Source of the DNA: an uncultured Mycoplasmatota bacterium
GTDB lineage: Bacteria; Bacillota_I; Bacilli_A; RF39; UBA660
Direction of reading: 5' to 3'
Assembly: GCA_945872435.1 (NCBI GenBank)
Contig: CAMBYP010000009.1
Location: forward strand, 1 to 32,066
Length of the DNA: 32,066 nt
Part shown: piece by piece, positions 6,714-15,123 of the stretch
Numbering within the stretch: the first letter of the stretch is position 1
Layout: every line of letters starts with the position of its first letter
Position numbers and translations under genes: made by a program
Notes under the pieces: generated by a model
Told to the model about the DNA's origin: nothing
The model's input: only the letters and a program-made list of their open reading frames with translations
The model's database searches: none

Positions 6714-7964
6714 ATGAAAAAAGAATTTACAATTGAAATTAATGGAAAAGAATGGGAAGAAGCATTAGATAAAGCATTTCAAAAAGCTGTAAAAAATGTC
6801 AAAATAGATGGATTCCGTAAAGGAAAAGCACCAAAAGATATTTTCTTAAAAAAATATGGAAAGGAATCTTTATATTTAGAGGCTGCTGATATTGTTCTTC
6901 CAGATGCTTATTCTAAAATGTTAGAAGATCATAAAGATGAAGAATTAGTTGCTCAACCTGATATTACTTTAAAAACAATTGATGATAAGAAAGTTGTATT
7001 TAATTTTGTTTTAACAACAAGACCAGAAGTAAAATTAGGAAAATATAAAGGTTTAAAAGTAAAAAAAGAAAAAGTAGAAGCAACTGAAGATGAAATCAAT
7101 GCTACAATTGAACAAATGAGAAGTCGTTATGCTGAAGTTATGCCAAAAGAAAATGGAAAAGTAGAAGATGGCGATACTGCTATTATTGATTTTGAAGGTT
7201 TTAAAGATGGTAAAGCATTTGATGGTGGTAAAGGTGAAAATTATTCTTTAAAAATTGGTAGCCACACATTTATTCCAGGTTTTGAAGAACAATTAATTGG
7301 AATGAAAAATGGTGAAGAAAAAGAAATCGAAGTCACTTTCCCAGAAGACTATCATAGTGAAGAGTTAAAAGGTCAAAAAGCAACTTTTAAAGTAAAAATT
7401 AATGATGTAAAAACAACTGTAATTCCTGAAATTGGAGAAGAATTCTTTGAAGATTTAGGTATGGAAGGTGTTAATTCTTTAGAAACTTTAAAAGAAGAAA
7501 TTAAAACACATATTTTAGCACGTAAAGAAATGGATAGCGAAAATAAATTTATTGATGATTTATTAGATAAAGTATGTGAAGGTTTAAAAGTTGAAATTCC
7601 AGAAGTTATGACAGAAGAAGAAGTAACTCGTATTTTGAAACAATATGAAGAAAATTTAAAAATGCAAGGACTTACTTTACAACAATTTTATCAATTCACA
7701 AATTCTGATGAAGCTGCTTTAAGAGAACAAATGAAAGAAGAAGCAAATAAACGCATTTTATCTCGTTTTGCTTTAGAAGAAATTGCAAAAGCAGAACATA
7801 TTGAAGTAACAGATGAAGAAGCAGAAAAAGAAGCAAAAGAATTAGCTAAAAAATATCAAATGAAAGAAGAAGATTTCAAAAAAGAATTTGGTGGAATTGA
7901 AATGGTAAAATATGATATGAAAATGCGTAAAGCAATTGACGCTTTAAAAGCAAATAATGAATAA
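6714..7964 (+). CDS. tig: trigger factor, ribosome-bound chaperone and prolyl isomerase
   Basis: 416-aa three-domain protein. The N-terminal ribosome-binding domain contains DGFRKGKAPKDIF, the signature loop that docks on ribosomal protein L23. The middle FKBP-type peptidyl-prolyl isomerase domain (about residues 150-235) includes GDTAIIDFEGFKDGKAFDGGKGENYSLKIGS and FIPGFEEQLIGM. The remainder is the helical substrate-cradling C-terminal domain. It folds nascent chains at the exit tunnel. It is a single-gene transcription unit with its own promoter and a strong terminator. It is slightly shorter than the 430 aa common in the family but otherwise unremarkable. Confidence 0.97.
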   Translation: MKKEFTIEINGKEWEEALDKAFQKAVKNVKIDGFRKGKAPKDIFLKKYGKESLYLEAADIVLPDAYSKMLEDHKDEELVAQPDITLKTIDDKKVVFNFVLTTRPEVKLGKYKGLKVKKEKVEATEDEINATIEQMRSRYAEVMPKENGKVEDGDTAIIDFEGFKDGKAFDGGKGENYSLKIGSHTFIPGFEEQLIGMKNGEEKEIEVTFPEDYHSEELKGQKATFKVKINDVKTTVIPEIGEEFFEDLGMEGVNSLETLKEEIKTHILARKEMDSENKFIDDLLDKVCEGLKVEIPEVMTEEEVTRILKQYEENLKMQGLTLQQFYQFTNSDEAALREQMKEEANKRILSRFALEEIAKAEHIEVTDEEAEKEAKELAKKYQMKEEDFKKEFGGIEMVKYDMKMRKAIDALKANNE

Positions 7965-7966
7965 TT

Positions 7967-7997
7967 AAAGTATCAACGAATTCGTTGATACTTTTTT
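7967..7997 (+). terminator. strong terminator after tig
   Basis: AAAGTATCAACG pairs perfectly with CGTTGATACTTT around AATT, then more T's: a 12-bp stem. Confidence 0.92.
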
Positions 7998-8021
7998 ACT
8001 GTGTAAACTTTTCTTAAGTAA

Positions 8022-8050
8022 TTGTAATTAGATGAAAAATAGATTATAAT
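8022..8050 (+). promoter_or_regulatory. promoter of the uppS-cdsA-rseP operon
   Basis: TTGTAA, 17 nt, consensus TATAAT, 24 nt before the uppS start. Confidence 0.7.
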
Positions 8051-8073
8051 ATTAATATTGGAGTAGTGAAAAT

Positions 8074-8775
8074 ATGGAAAAAGAAAAAAGATATCCAAAA
8101 CATGTTGCCATTATTCTTGATGGTAATCGTAGATGGGCAAAAAAACATCATTTGACAGGGTTACAAGGTCATCGTGCAGGATTTGAAAATATTAAAAATT
8201 TAAGCACTTATATTTTGGAACATGGTACAGAAGTTTTAAGTGTTTATGCTTTTTCAACAGAAAATTTTAATCGTAGTTCAGAAGAAATAAATTATTTGAT
8301 GAATTTATTTGTAAATAAATTTCAAAAAGAAAAAGAATTTTATCGCGAAAAGAATATTAAAGTATTGTTTTCAGGAAGAAAATATCCACTTCGTGAAGAT
8401 GTAATAAAAACGATTCATGAATTGGAAGAGAAAACGAAAAATAATACTGGTGGAATATTTCATGTATGCTTAAACTATGGTAGCCAATATGAAATTGTTG
8501 ATGCTGTGAAAAAAATAGTAAAGTCTGAAATTGATGTAGAAACATTGACTCCAGAAATTTTTAATCACTATTTATATCAAGATTTACCACCAATTGATTT
8601 ATTAATAAGAACAAGTGGTGAGATGCGTTTGTCAAATTTTTTACTTTATCAAGCGAGTTATGCCGAATTATATTTTACGGATACTTTTTTTCCAGATTTT
8701 AATGAAGAACAATATGAAAAGGCAATTGATGAATATTTAAAAAGAAATCGTAGATTTGGAGGAGATTATAAATGA
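8074..8775 (+). CDS. uppS: isoprenyl transferase, undecaprenyl diphosphate synthase
   Basis: Cis-prenyltransferase that builds undecaprenyl diphosphate, the lipid carrier for peptidoglycan and wall polymers, at the membrane surface. HVAIILDGNRRWAKK carries the catalytic Asp (residue 16) and the phosphate-binding loop. VLSVYAFSTENFNRS and DLLIRTSGEMRLSNFLLYQASYAELYF are the remaining family signatures. The length of 233 aa is normal. The stop overlaps cdsA as ATGA. uppS-cdsA-rseP is a classical conserved cluster; alr and mltG elsewhere in the window likewise indicate a walled cell rather than a mollicute. Confidence 0.96.
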   Translation: MEKEKRYPKHVAIILDGNRRWAKKHHLTGLQGHRAGFENIKNLSTYILEHGTEVLSVYAFSTENFNRSSEEINYLMNLFVNKFQKEKEFYREKNIKVLFSGRKYPLREDVIKTIHELEEKTKNNTGGIFHVCLNYGSQYEIVDAVKKIVKSEIDVETLTPEIFNHYLYQDLPPIDLLIRTSGEMRLSNFLLYQASYAELYFTDTFFPDFNEEQYEKAIDEYLKRNRRFGGDYK

Positions 8776-9572
8776 AAACAAGAGTTATTAGTGCAGTGAT
8801 TGCACTTATGATATTTGTTCCAATATTATTGGTGGGTGGTATTGTTTTTGATATTGCTGTATGCATTTTATCTGTTTTAGCATTAAAGGAATTTATGGAC
8901 ATTAAAGAAACAAAGAAAAAGATTCCAGAGTTTATGAAGTTTATTTCTTATATATTAATGGTTTTAATTGTATTATTTAATCTTAGTACAAGTGAAGATG
9001 TATTTGCAATTGATTATAGAGTAGTAAGTACCTTATTATTAGGTTGTCTACTACCTGTTATCGTATATCATGATCGTAAATTTTATAGTATTAATGATGC
9101 ATTTTATTTAATTGGTGGAATATTCTTTTTAGGAACATCATTTAGTTTATTTACTTTACTTCGCAACGCAGGTTTAGTATATGTGATTTATTTACTATTA
9201 ATTACTATCATAACAGATACATATGCTTATATTACAGGAATGTTAATTGGAAGACATAAATTATTACCAGAAGTAAGTCCAAAAAAAACATGGGAAGGAA
9301 GTATTGGTGGTACTGTGATGGGGACACTAGTAGGAGTATGTTATTATGTAACAGTAATTAATCCAAGTGTTTCTATGGTAGGAATCATCTTAACAACTGT
9401 TTTTCTTTCAGTATTAGGGCAATATGGAGATTTAGTTTTTTCTAGTATTAAACGATATTTTGGAAAAAAAGATTTTTCACAACTTATGCCAGGGCATGGT
9501 GGTGTGTTAGATCGTTTAGATAGTATTATCTTTGTAGTATTAGGTTTTATGTTTTTCATGAATTTATTATAA
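8772..9572 (+). CDS. cdsA: phosphatidate cytidylyltransferase CdsA
   Basis: Integral membrane enzyme (266 aa, about 7-8 hydrophobic helices) that makes CDP-diacylglycerol from phosphatidic acid and CTP, the branch point of phospholipid synthesis. The C-terminal signature is intact: SSIKRYFGKKDFSQLMPGHGG followed by VLDRLDS, including the conserved KR, KD, HGG and DRxD residues. TDTYAYITGMLIGRHKL and SPKKTWEGSIGG in the middle are also diagnostic. It overlaps uppS by 4 nt and precedes rseP by 10 nt with GGAGG between, so it is the middle gene of one operon. Confidence 0.96.
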   Translation: MKTRVISAVIALMIFVPILLVGGIVFDIAVCILSVLALKEFMDIKETKKKIPEFMKFISYILMVLIVLFNLSTSEDVFAIDYRVVSTLLLGCLLPVIVYHDRKFYSINDAFYLIGGIFFLGTSFSLFTLLRNAGLVYVIYLLLITIITDTYAYITGMLIGRHKLLPEVSPKKTWEGSIGGTVMGTLVGVCYYVTVINPSVSMVGIILTTVFLSVLGQYGDLVFSSIKRYFGKKDFSQLMPGHGGVLDRLDSIIFVVLGFMFFMNLL

Positions 9573-9582
9573 GGAGGAGAAT

Positions 9583-10620
9583 ATGACATTAATTTATTTC
9601 ATCTTGATTCTTGGAATTACAGTTTTTATTCATGAATTAGGACATTTTATTTTTGCAAAACATGCAGGAATTTATGTATATGAATTTTCAATTGGGATGG
9701 GACCGCAAATTTTTAAATTTCATCGAAAAAATGATGAAACAGAATATTCCATTCGTTTATTACCAATTGGTGGTTATGTACAAATGGCTGGTGAAGAAAT
9801 AGAAGCGGATGAAGATATTCCAAAAGAAAAGCAAATGACACATAAAAAATGGCATCAACGTTTTATGACAGTGATTGCCGGAATTTTATTTAATTTTTTA
9901 CTTGCTATCTTTATATTTTTTATTGTTGGTTTAATAAATGGTGTACCGACAGAGACAACAACAGTTGCAGATGTCTCTAAAAATAGTGCTGCTTTCAAAG
10001 CAGGTTTAAAATCTGGAGATAAAATACTAAAGATTAACGGTACTAAAATTGTTTCAAGTGATCATTTAATGTTGCTTGTTCAAATAAATGGTAAAGATAA
10101 AATGAATATGACAATTCTTCGTGATGGAAAAGAAAAAGCACTACAAATTACTCCTAAAGAAATAAAAGAAAATGATCAAGTATCTTATCAATATGGATTT
10201 AGTTTAAAAAATCATTTGGTCCATGATTTCTTTTCAGCAGTCAAATATGGATTTACTAAGATGTTTAGTTTAATTCATCAGATGATTTTGATTATTGCCT
10301 ACTTGTTACTCGGGAAATTAAGTATTTCCTCTTTAGCTGGCCCTGTTGGTATTTATACGGTTGTTGATCAAAGTGCAAAAGCAGGAATATTAAGCCTTAT
10401 TTATTTATTGGGATTTTTGAGTTTGAATGTTGGATTTATTAATTTACTTCCTATTCCAGCTTTTGATGGTGGAAGACTATTATTTTTAATTATTGAAAAA
10501 ATAAAGGGTAGTCCAGTAAACCCAAAAATAGAAAATACAATTCATGAGATTGGTTTTGTTTTCTTGATGGTTTTGATGGTCGTAATTACTTATCACGATA
10601 TTTTAAGACTATTTCATTAA
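9583..10620 (+). CDS. rseP: site-2 metalloprotease RseP/RasP
   Basis: Intramembrane zinc protease of 345 aa. HELGH at residues 17-21 in the first helix supplies the zinc-binding histidines and catalytic Glu. A single PDZ domain spans about residues 115-190 (VADVSKNSAAFKAGLKSGDKILKINGTKI). The second motif, NLLPIPAFDGGRLLF, supplies the metal-binding Asp in the last part. GPVGIYTVV is also typical. The family cleaves anti-sigma factors and signal-peptide remnants inside the membrane; its target here is unknown. It is last in the uppS-cdsA operon and followed by a terminator. Confidence 0.95.
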   Translation: MTLIYFILILGITVFIHELGHFIFAKHAGIYVYEFSIGMGPQIFKFHRKNDETEYSIRLLPIGGYVQMAGEEIEADEDIPKEKQMTHKKWHQRFMTVIAGILFNFLLAIFIFFIVGLINGVPTETTTVADVSKNSAAFKAGLKSGDKILKINGTKIVSSDHLMLLVQINGKDKMNMTILRDGKEKALQITPKEIKENDQVSYQYGFSLKNHLVHDFFSAVKYGFTKMFSLIHQMILIIAYLLLGKLSISSLAGPVGIYTVVDQSAKAGILSLIYLLGFLSLNVGFINLLPIPAFDGGRLLFLIIEKIKGSPVNPKIENTIHEIGFVFLMVLMVVITYHDILRLFH

Positions 10621-10632
10621 AGTAGTCTTTTT
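10605..10632 (+). terminator. terminator after rseP
   Basis: AAGACTA pairs with TAGTCTT around the stop codon, followed by T's. Confidence 0.7.
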
Positions 10633-10656
10633 CTTTTCAAATAGATGTTATTGTAT

Positions 10657-10662
10657 TATAAT
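10657..10662 (+). promoter_or_regulatory. -10 box for the ABC exporter operon
   Basis: Consensus TATAAT 24 nt before the ATPase start. The -35 position (TTTTCA) is only a partial match. Confidence 0.45.
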
Positions 10663-10686
10663 GAAGTTATAGATAGGAGTGAGGAT

Positions 10687-11589
10687 ATGCTGAAAGTAGA
10701 TGGCATTACAAAATATTATGGTGATTTTCTGGCAGTAGACCATTTATCTTTTGAGGTAAAGCCTGGAGAAATATTTGGATTATTAGGAGTCAATGGAGCT
10801 GGTAAAACTACAACGTTTCGTATGATTATGGGATTATTAGAGCCTAGTTCTGGTAATATTACTTTAAATGGTAAAAAAATTGATTATTCAGTGACAGATG
10901 AAATTGGTTTTTTAACAGAGGAGAGAAGTTTACTTACTAAATTGACTGTTCTTGAACAGTGTATATATTATGGCACTTTAAAAGGTATGACCAAAGAAAA
11001 AATTATTTCTCGTTTAAAAGAGTTGTTGGCACGTTTTGAAATTTCAGAATATATTGATAAACCAATTAAACAATTATCAAAAGGTAATCAACAAAAAGTA
11101 CAATTCATTACGTCAATTATTAATGAACCTAAATTACTTATTTTAGATGAACCATTTAGTGGTTTAGACCCATTTAATGTAGAATTATTTAAAGCTGAGA
11201 TTAAACGTATGAGCGAAGCTGGTAGTATGATTATATTTTCTTCACATCGTATGGAACATGTTGAATTATTTTGTAAAAAGTTAGTCATTATGCTACATGG
11301 AAGACCAGTAATTGAAGGATACTTACACGATATTAAAGAACAATATCGTAAAAAGAATATTTTCATCCGTGCTGATATTAACCCTGAAGATTTAAAACAA
11401 ATTGAAGGTGTTGTTTCAGTTGATGTAAGACCTGATGAGATGGAAGTTAAAATCCGTGATAATGAGGTCATTCAAAAAGTATTTGAGGTAGTTTCAAAAA
11501 AAGCAAAGAATGTTTTAAAATTTGTAGTTGAGGAACCTTCGTTAAATGAAATATTTGTAGAGAAGGTAGGTGAAGAATATGACAAATAA
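10687..11589 (+). CDS. ABC-2 type exporter ATP-binding protein (NatA-like)
   Basis: 300-aa ATPase. Walker A is GVNGAGKT (residues 34-41), the ABC signature is LSKGNQQ (about 130-136), and Walker B is LLILDEPFSGLDP (about 150-162), followed by the switch His in FSSHRME. The C-terminal 80 residues are the extra domain typical of sodium- or drug-efflux ABC-2 ATPases. ATG 10687 follows AGGAGTGAGG, so the ORF-track start 42 nt upstream is rejected. It overlaps the permease gene by 11 nt. The substrate cannot be told from sequence; NatAB-like efflux is a guess from family resemblance. Confidence 0.92.
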   Translation: MLKVDGITKYYGDFLAVDHLSFEVKPGEIFGLLGVNGAGKTTTFRMIMGLLEPSSGNITLNGKKIDYSVTDEIGFLTEERSLLTKLTVLEQCIYYGTLKGMTKEKIISRLKELLARFEISEYIDKPIKQLSKGNQQKVQFITSIINEPKLLILDEPFSGLDPFNVELFKAEIKRMSEAGSMIIFSSHRMEHVELFCKKLVIMLHGRPVIEGYLHDIKEQYRKKNIFIRADINPEDLKQIEGVVSVDVRPDEMEVKIRDNEVIQKVFEVVSKKAKNVLKFVVEEPSLNEIFVEKVGEEYDK

Positions 11590-12964
11590 TCAACATAAAC
11601 CTAACAAGTTTTGGTTTTTAGTAGGGATGAGCTTAAAAAGAAAAATCAAAACAAAATGGTTTTTATGGGCTAATATTTTGATTTTTATTGCAATTGCATG
11701 TGCTTTTAATATTGATCATATTATTGAAGCATTTGGTGGTGACTTTAATCAAAAAGAAACCATTTATGTGATTGATAAGACAAATATGGGTGTTTCTGAT
11801 GTATTCAAACAACAATTGGAATTAACAAATATAACTTTACAAGCGAAAGATCAAAAAATTGTTACAAATGAATTACAAGACAATGAGAAAAAAGAAGATT
11901 CTGACTATATTGTAAAAACATATACAAAAAGTGAACAAGAAGCTAAAAAACTTATGAAAAAAGATAAACACAATTATGTTATGATTTTTGAAGAAGATGC
12001 TGAACAAATTATAAAAACAACATTAATTACAAAAGATTATTTACAAACTACAGATTTACAGGTTTTAACACAAGCAATTAATAGCACAAAAATGGCAGTT
12101 GCTATAGCAAACTCTAATATTCCGGTTTCAGAATTAGAGAAAATTTATTCGCAAGCAAAAATAGAACGTGAAATATTAACAAAAGATAAAACAGCTCAAG
12201 CAGAAGGTACTGAAATGATTATGTCGACTGTTTTTCCAGTTGTAATTTTACCATTTTTTATGTTAACAATCTTTTTAGTACAAATGATTGGTGCAGAAGT
12301 AAATGATGAAAAAACAACAAGAGGAATGGAAATCATTATTTCAAATGTTTCTCCAAAACAACATTTCTTTTCTAAAATGGTTGCTGGTAATGCATTTATT
12401 TTAATTCAAGGAGCATTATTAATTATATATGCAATTGTTGGTTTTGTTGTAAGACTTATTCTAGGTGGTGGAAACCCACTTGGTGGAATGGGAAGTAGTT
12501 TTACTAGTGTGATTGATGCTTTAAGAGTATCTGGAGTATTGGATAAACTTATTTATATTATCCCATTAACACTTATACTTATGATTGTAACATTTATTGC
12601 ATATTCTTTACTTGCAGGGATTTTAGCAAGTATGACAACTAATATTGAAGATTTTCAACAATTACAAACTCCAATTATGATTATTTCATTAGTGGGATAT
12701 TATTTGGCTATTTTAGCAAATGTATTTGGTGGTTCAATTTTTATTAAAATATTAGGATTTGTGCCATTCATTTCAGCTATTTTATCTCCTTCTTTATTAG
12801 TAATTGGACAGTTTGGTATATTAGAAGTAATTATTTCTATTATTCTAGTTATCATCACAAATTATTTATTAATTCGTTATGGACTTAGAATTTATAAAGT
12901 TGGAATATTAAACTATTCTTCAGAAGGATTATGGAACAAGATGTTAAAAGCATTAAAAGGATAA
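11579..12964 (+). CDS. ABC-2 type exporter permease (NatB/YhaP-like)
   Basis: 461-aa membrane protein. One N-terminal helix (about residues 19-40) is followed by a soluble extracellular domain of about 170 residues. A cluster of about five helices then starts at about residue 215 (FPVVILPFFMLTIFLVQMIGAEV). The sequence NDEKTTRGMEIIISNVSPKQHFFSKM is the hallmark of ABC-2 permeases of the NatB class. It pairs with the ATPase immediately upstream, which it overlaps by 11 nt; ATG 11579 has AGGTGAAG upstream. The likely role is export of an ion, lipid or peptide; the substrate is unknown. Confidence 0.9.
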   Translation: MTNNQHKPNKFWFLVGMSLKRKIKTKWFLWANILIFIAIACAFNIDHIIEAFGGDFNQKETIYVIDKTNMGVSDVFKQQLELTNITLQAKDQKIVTNELQDNEKKEDSDYIVKTYTKSEQEAKKLMKKDKHNYVMIFEEDAEQIIKTTLITKDYLQTTDLQVLTQAINSTKMAVAIANSNIPVSELEKIYSQAKIEREILTKDKTAQAEGTEMIMSTVFPVVILPFFMLTIFLVQMIGAEVNDEKTTRGMEIIISNVSPKQHFFSKMVAGNAFILIQGALLIIYAIVGFVVRLILGGGNPLGGMGSSFTSVIDALRVSGVLDKLIYIIPLTLILMIVTFIAYSLLAGILASMTTNIEDFQQLQTPIMIISLVGYYLAILANVFGGSIFIKILGFVPFISAILSPSLLVIGQFGILEVIISIILVIITNYLLIRYGLRIYKVGILNYSSEGLWNKMLKALKG

Positions 12965-12985
12965 AGTTGCATTTTTCCTTTTTTT
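12955..12985 (+). terminator. terminator after the ABC permease
   Basis: AAAAGGA pairs with TCCTTTT and continues into T's. The loop contains the TTGCAT -35 box of the next gene. Confidence 0.6.
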
Positions 12986-12995
12986 GTGCTAATAT
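12967..12995 (+). promoter_or_regulatory. promoter nested in the preceding terminator
   Basis: TTGCAT, 17 nt, TAATAT. The -35 box lies in the hairpin loop. Confidence 0.6.
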
Positions 12996-13027
12996 ATGTC
13001 TCACCAATGAAAAAGGGGGAAAATGAC

Positions 13028-13681
13028 ATGATTGAAAAAATTAATATTCAAGGAAATAAAATGTATACAATTTCTGATAATTCTAAAATACATTCTATGT
13101 TATTAACAGAGAACAATATTCATTATATAAAATCTAAAAATAAAGCAGAATTTTATGAAAAAAGTATTCAAAAAGAAAATAAGTTACAAGAATTGTATCA
13201 AAATCAATTAAAAATTGAATCTAAGAAACGTTGGATAGGAATTCTTATTGCATTGATTCCAACATTAGCTATTGTATCAGCAGAACTTATTACTTTGTCA
13301 CAAGGAATTGCATGGACACCATTAGTTACACAATTATCATTAGTCGGATGGATAACTTCTTTTGGATTAGGAGCAACAATTTCTCATAAAGCAACAAAAA
13401 AGAAAACAAATTATGAAGATAGCATTGAAATAATTGATGATGTGAAACTTGAACTACAAAAACGTATCCAAAGAGAAAAACATAGTATGAAATTGTATTC
13501 TTTTGATGTCATTAATAAAGAAAAGACATTTGAAAATGAAAAAGACAAAAAAGTTTTTGAAAATAGTGTGAATCTTCAATTACAAGAACAACTAAGAAAA
13601 TTACGTGAAGAACTATTAGAAATTTGTCAATCAAAAGAAGAAGAATATCATCAAGAACAGGCTAAAACTTATACAAGATAA
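13028..13681 (+). CDS. hypothetical two-TM coiled-coil membrane protein
   Basis: Unrecognised 217-aa protein. It has a short beta-like start (INIQGNKMYTISDN), a charged helical segment, and two hydrophobic helices (about residues 71-92 and 99-118: WIGILIALIPTLAIVSAEL and LVTQLSLVGWITSFGLGA). A long Lys/Glu-rich coiled coil then runs to the C-terminus. ATG 13028 lies 7 nt after AAAGGGGGA, so the ORF-track start at 12986, within the promoter, is wrong. The same architecture recurs in the protein at 15124, about 2 kb downstream. It forms a single-gene unit between two terminators. Function unknown. Confidence 0.8.
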   Translation: MIEKINIQGNKMYTISDNSKIHSMLLTENNIHYIKSKNKAEFYEKSIQKENKLQELYQNQLKIESKKRWIGILIALIPTLAIVSAELITLSQGIAWTPLVTQLSLVGWITSFGLGATISHKATKKKTNYEDSIEIIDDVKLELQKRIQREKHSMKLYSFDVINKEKTFENEKDKKVFENSVNLQLQEQLRKLREELLEICQSKEEEYHQEQAKTYTR

Positions 13682-13713
13682 AAAAACATATTCATTAACG
13701 AATATGTTTTTTT
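13681..13713. terminator. bidirectional terminator between convergent genes
   Basis: ACATATTC pairs with GAATATGT around ATTAAC, with A's before and T's after, so it works on both strands. It contains the stop of the reverse-strand gene. Confidence 0.88.
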
Positions 13714-14441
13714 GTTTTTACTTTTTTATTGATTGCTTGTTGTAATGAAATATTTAATTCAGCGCGAATATAATCTATTATATTTTGAATATCATTACTT
13801 TTTTCTAAATTTAATGAAATATTTTTTATATCATAATTAGAATCGTTGGATTGTGCATAAACAGGTATTTTATTTCTAAAAATAATTTCTATTCCTTGTT
13901 TGCTTTGATTAAATACATGAACAAAATGATTTAAATATTCATTGTCAAACCAAACAGGTATACCTTGTTGATATTGAATTGATAATAATTCATCTGTTAC
14001 TAAATTTTTGTAAGTTGTGATTTGATGTTGATTAGGTAGTAACAATAATTTTTCTACTTCAATCGTTTTATCATAAGAAAATAAAAAATCAGGAACTGTG
14101 TGATTAGAAATGATCTGTTGAATTGATTTTAATTCTTTTTCCTTTTGTATTTGTAATATGATTTTATGAGAATCATTTGATATCACAAATATTATTTCTA
14201 AATCGCAAGTTGTTTCTTTATTTTTATATTTCATGGCTGTTTGTATTACTGATATATTAGAGTCATATTGTAACTCATATCCTGTTGCTTCTATGATATC
14301 ATTCGTATTAAAAAAGTGATTGGTATATTCATTTAATTTTGTTATTAATTCATTATGATTGTGATATGCAATTTCTTGTGTGATGTTTTTTTCTATTAAT
14401 ATGCTTTGTAAATAATTCCAAGTTGTTTGATAATAATTCAT
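13695..14441 (-). CDS. hypothetical protein, reverse strand
   Basis: Unrecognised 248-aa soluble protein with no signal peptide or membrane helix. Alternating beta-like stretches (CDLEIIFVISNDSHKIILQIQ, GIEIIFRNKIPVY) and many Asn, Gln and Ile residues are visible. No catalytic motif is recognisable. A strong ribosome binding site (AGGAGGATACAAT before ATG) and an extended -10 box upstream show it is expressed. It is divergent from the GNAT gene and convergent with the 2-TM gene; it is the only reverse-strand protein gene in the first 30 kb. Function unknown. Confidence 0.75.
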   Translation of the reverse strand: MNYYQTTWNYLQSILIEKNITQEIAYHNHNELITKLNEYTNHFFNTNDIIEATGYELQYDSNISVIQTAMKYKNKETTCDLEIIFVISNDSHKIILQIQKEKELKSIQQIISNHTVPDFLFSYDKTIEVEKLLLLPNQHQITTYKNLVTDELLSIQYQQGIPVWFDNEYLNHFVHVFNQSKQGIEIIFRNKIPVYAQSNDSNYDIKNISLNLEKSNDIQNIIDYIRAELNISLQQAINKKVKTKKHIR

Positions 14442-14466
14442 ATTGTATCCTCCTAGTAGTAAGTTT

Positions 14467-14475
14467 ATTATAACA
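14467..14475 (-). promoter_or_regulatory. extended -10 for the reverse-strand orphan
   Basis: On the reverse strand TGTTATAAT lies 26 nt before the start codon. There is no good -35. Confidence 0.5.
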
Positions 14476-14509
14476 CAGTTCCATATTTATGATTTAAAAA
14501 TGTTTGAAA

Positions 14510-14538
14510 TTGACAAATATTTGTATAAATAATACAAT
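14510..14538 (+). promoter_or_regulatory. promoter of the GNAT gene
   Basis: TTGACA, 17 nt, TACAAT. Transcription would start near 14545, which rules out the ORF-track start at 14504. Confidence 0.75.
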
Positions 14539-14560
14539 GAAACTATTAAAGGAGTGTATT

Positions 14561-15022
14561 ATGAAATATCAATTGATAGAGGCTACAATAAACGATATAG
14601 ATTTGTTAGTAAATTACCAATCAAAAAATGTTTTAGATTGGTTTTCTCTTGATACAACAGACAAAAAGCAATTGTTACATGATTTATTAGAAAAAACAAA
14701 ACAATATCAATCACAATTTCGAATTATTATGGCAAATGGAGAAAAAGTAGGGTGTTTATTATATTATCCATATCAAGATGGAATTTTTATCGATGAGATT
14801 TATTTACTTCCTAATTATAGAAACTGTGGTATAGGTAGTCATATTTTAAATACAATATTAATTCAACATCCTATCGCATATTTGTATGTCTATCAAGTAA
14901 ATAAAAAAGCAATTCAGTTATATCAATCTTTGGGATTTATGACTTTAGAAACAACAAATACAAGATTATTTATGCGATATGAAAAACATCAATCAAATTC
15001 TATAGGTAGTAATAACTACTAA
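14561..15022 (+). CDS. GNAT family N-acetyltransferase
   Basis: 153-aa acetyl-CoA-dependent acetyltransferase. Motif A is IDEIYLLPNYRNCGIGSHIL (about residues 82-101), which fits the pyrophosphate-binding R/Q-x-x-G-x-G/A loop with the variant RNCGIG. Motif B follows as LYVYQVNKKAIQLYQSLGF, typical of RimI-like members. The substrate is unknown. ATG 14561 follows AAAGGAG and a good promoter. Two small palindromic AT-rich hairpins follow the stop but neither is a convincing terminator. Confidence 0.88.
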   Translation: MKYQLIEATINDIDLLVNYQSKNVLDWFSLDTTDKKQLLHDLLEKTKQYQSQFRIIMANGEKVGCLLYYPYQDGIFIDEIYLLPNYRNCGIGSHILNTILIQHPIAYLYVYQVNKKAIQLYQSLGFMTLETTNTRLFMRYEKHQSNSIGSNNY

Positions 15023-15086
15023 CTAATATAATTATATTAAATTTTTAAGAAATTGTATCAAAAAATGCTAAAGTCAATAAAAATCA

Positions 15087-15095
15087 TGGTATAAT
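15087..15095 (+). promoter_or_regulatory. extended -10 promoter of the 249-aa gene
   Basis: TGGTATAAT, 29 nt before the ATG. The -35 is poor. Confidence 0.55.
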
Positions 15096-15123
15096 AATTA
15101 ACTAATAACGAGGTTTTCATTTA

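Noticed and set aside
11088-11471. 127-aa reverse ORF inside the ABC ATPase gene
   Set aside because: Shadow of a gene with clear Walker motifs; Ser/Ile-rich composition and no ribosome binding site. The same reasoning removes the other antisense ORFs.
15024-15039. 16-bp palindrome TAATATAATTATATTA after the GNAT gene
   Set aside because: Pure A/T palindrome, expected by chance in this composition and a poor terminator.
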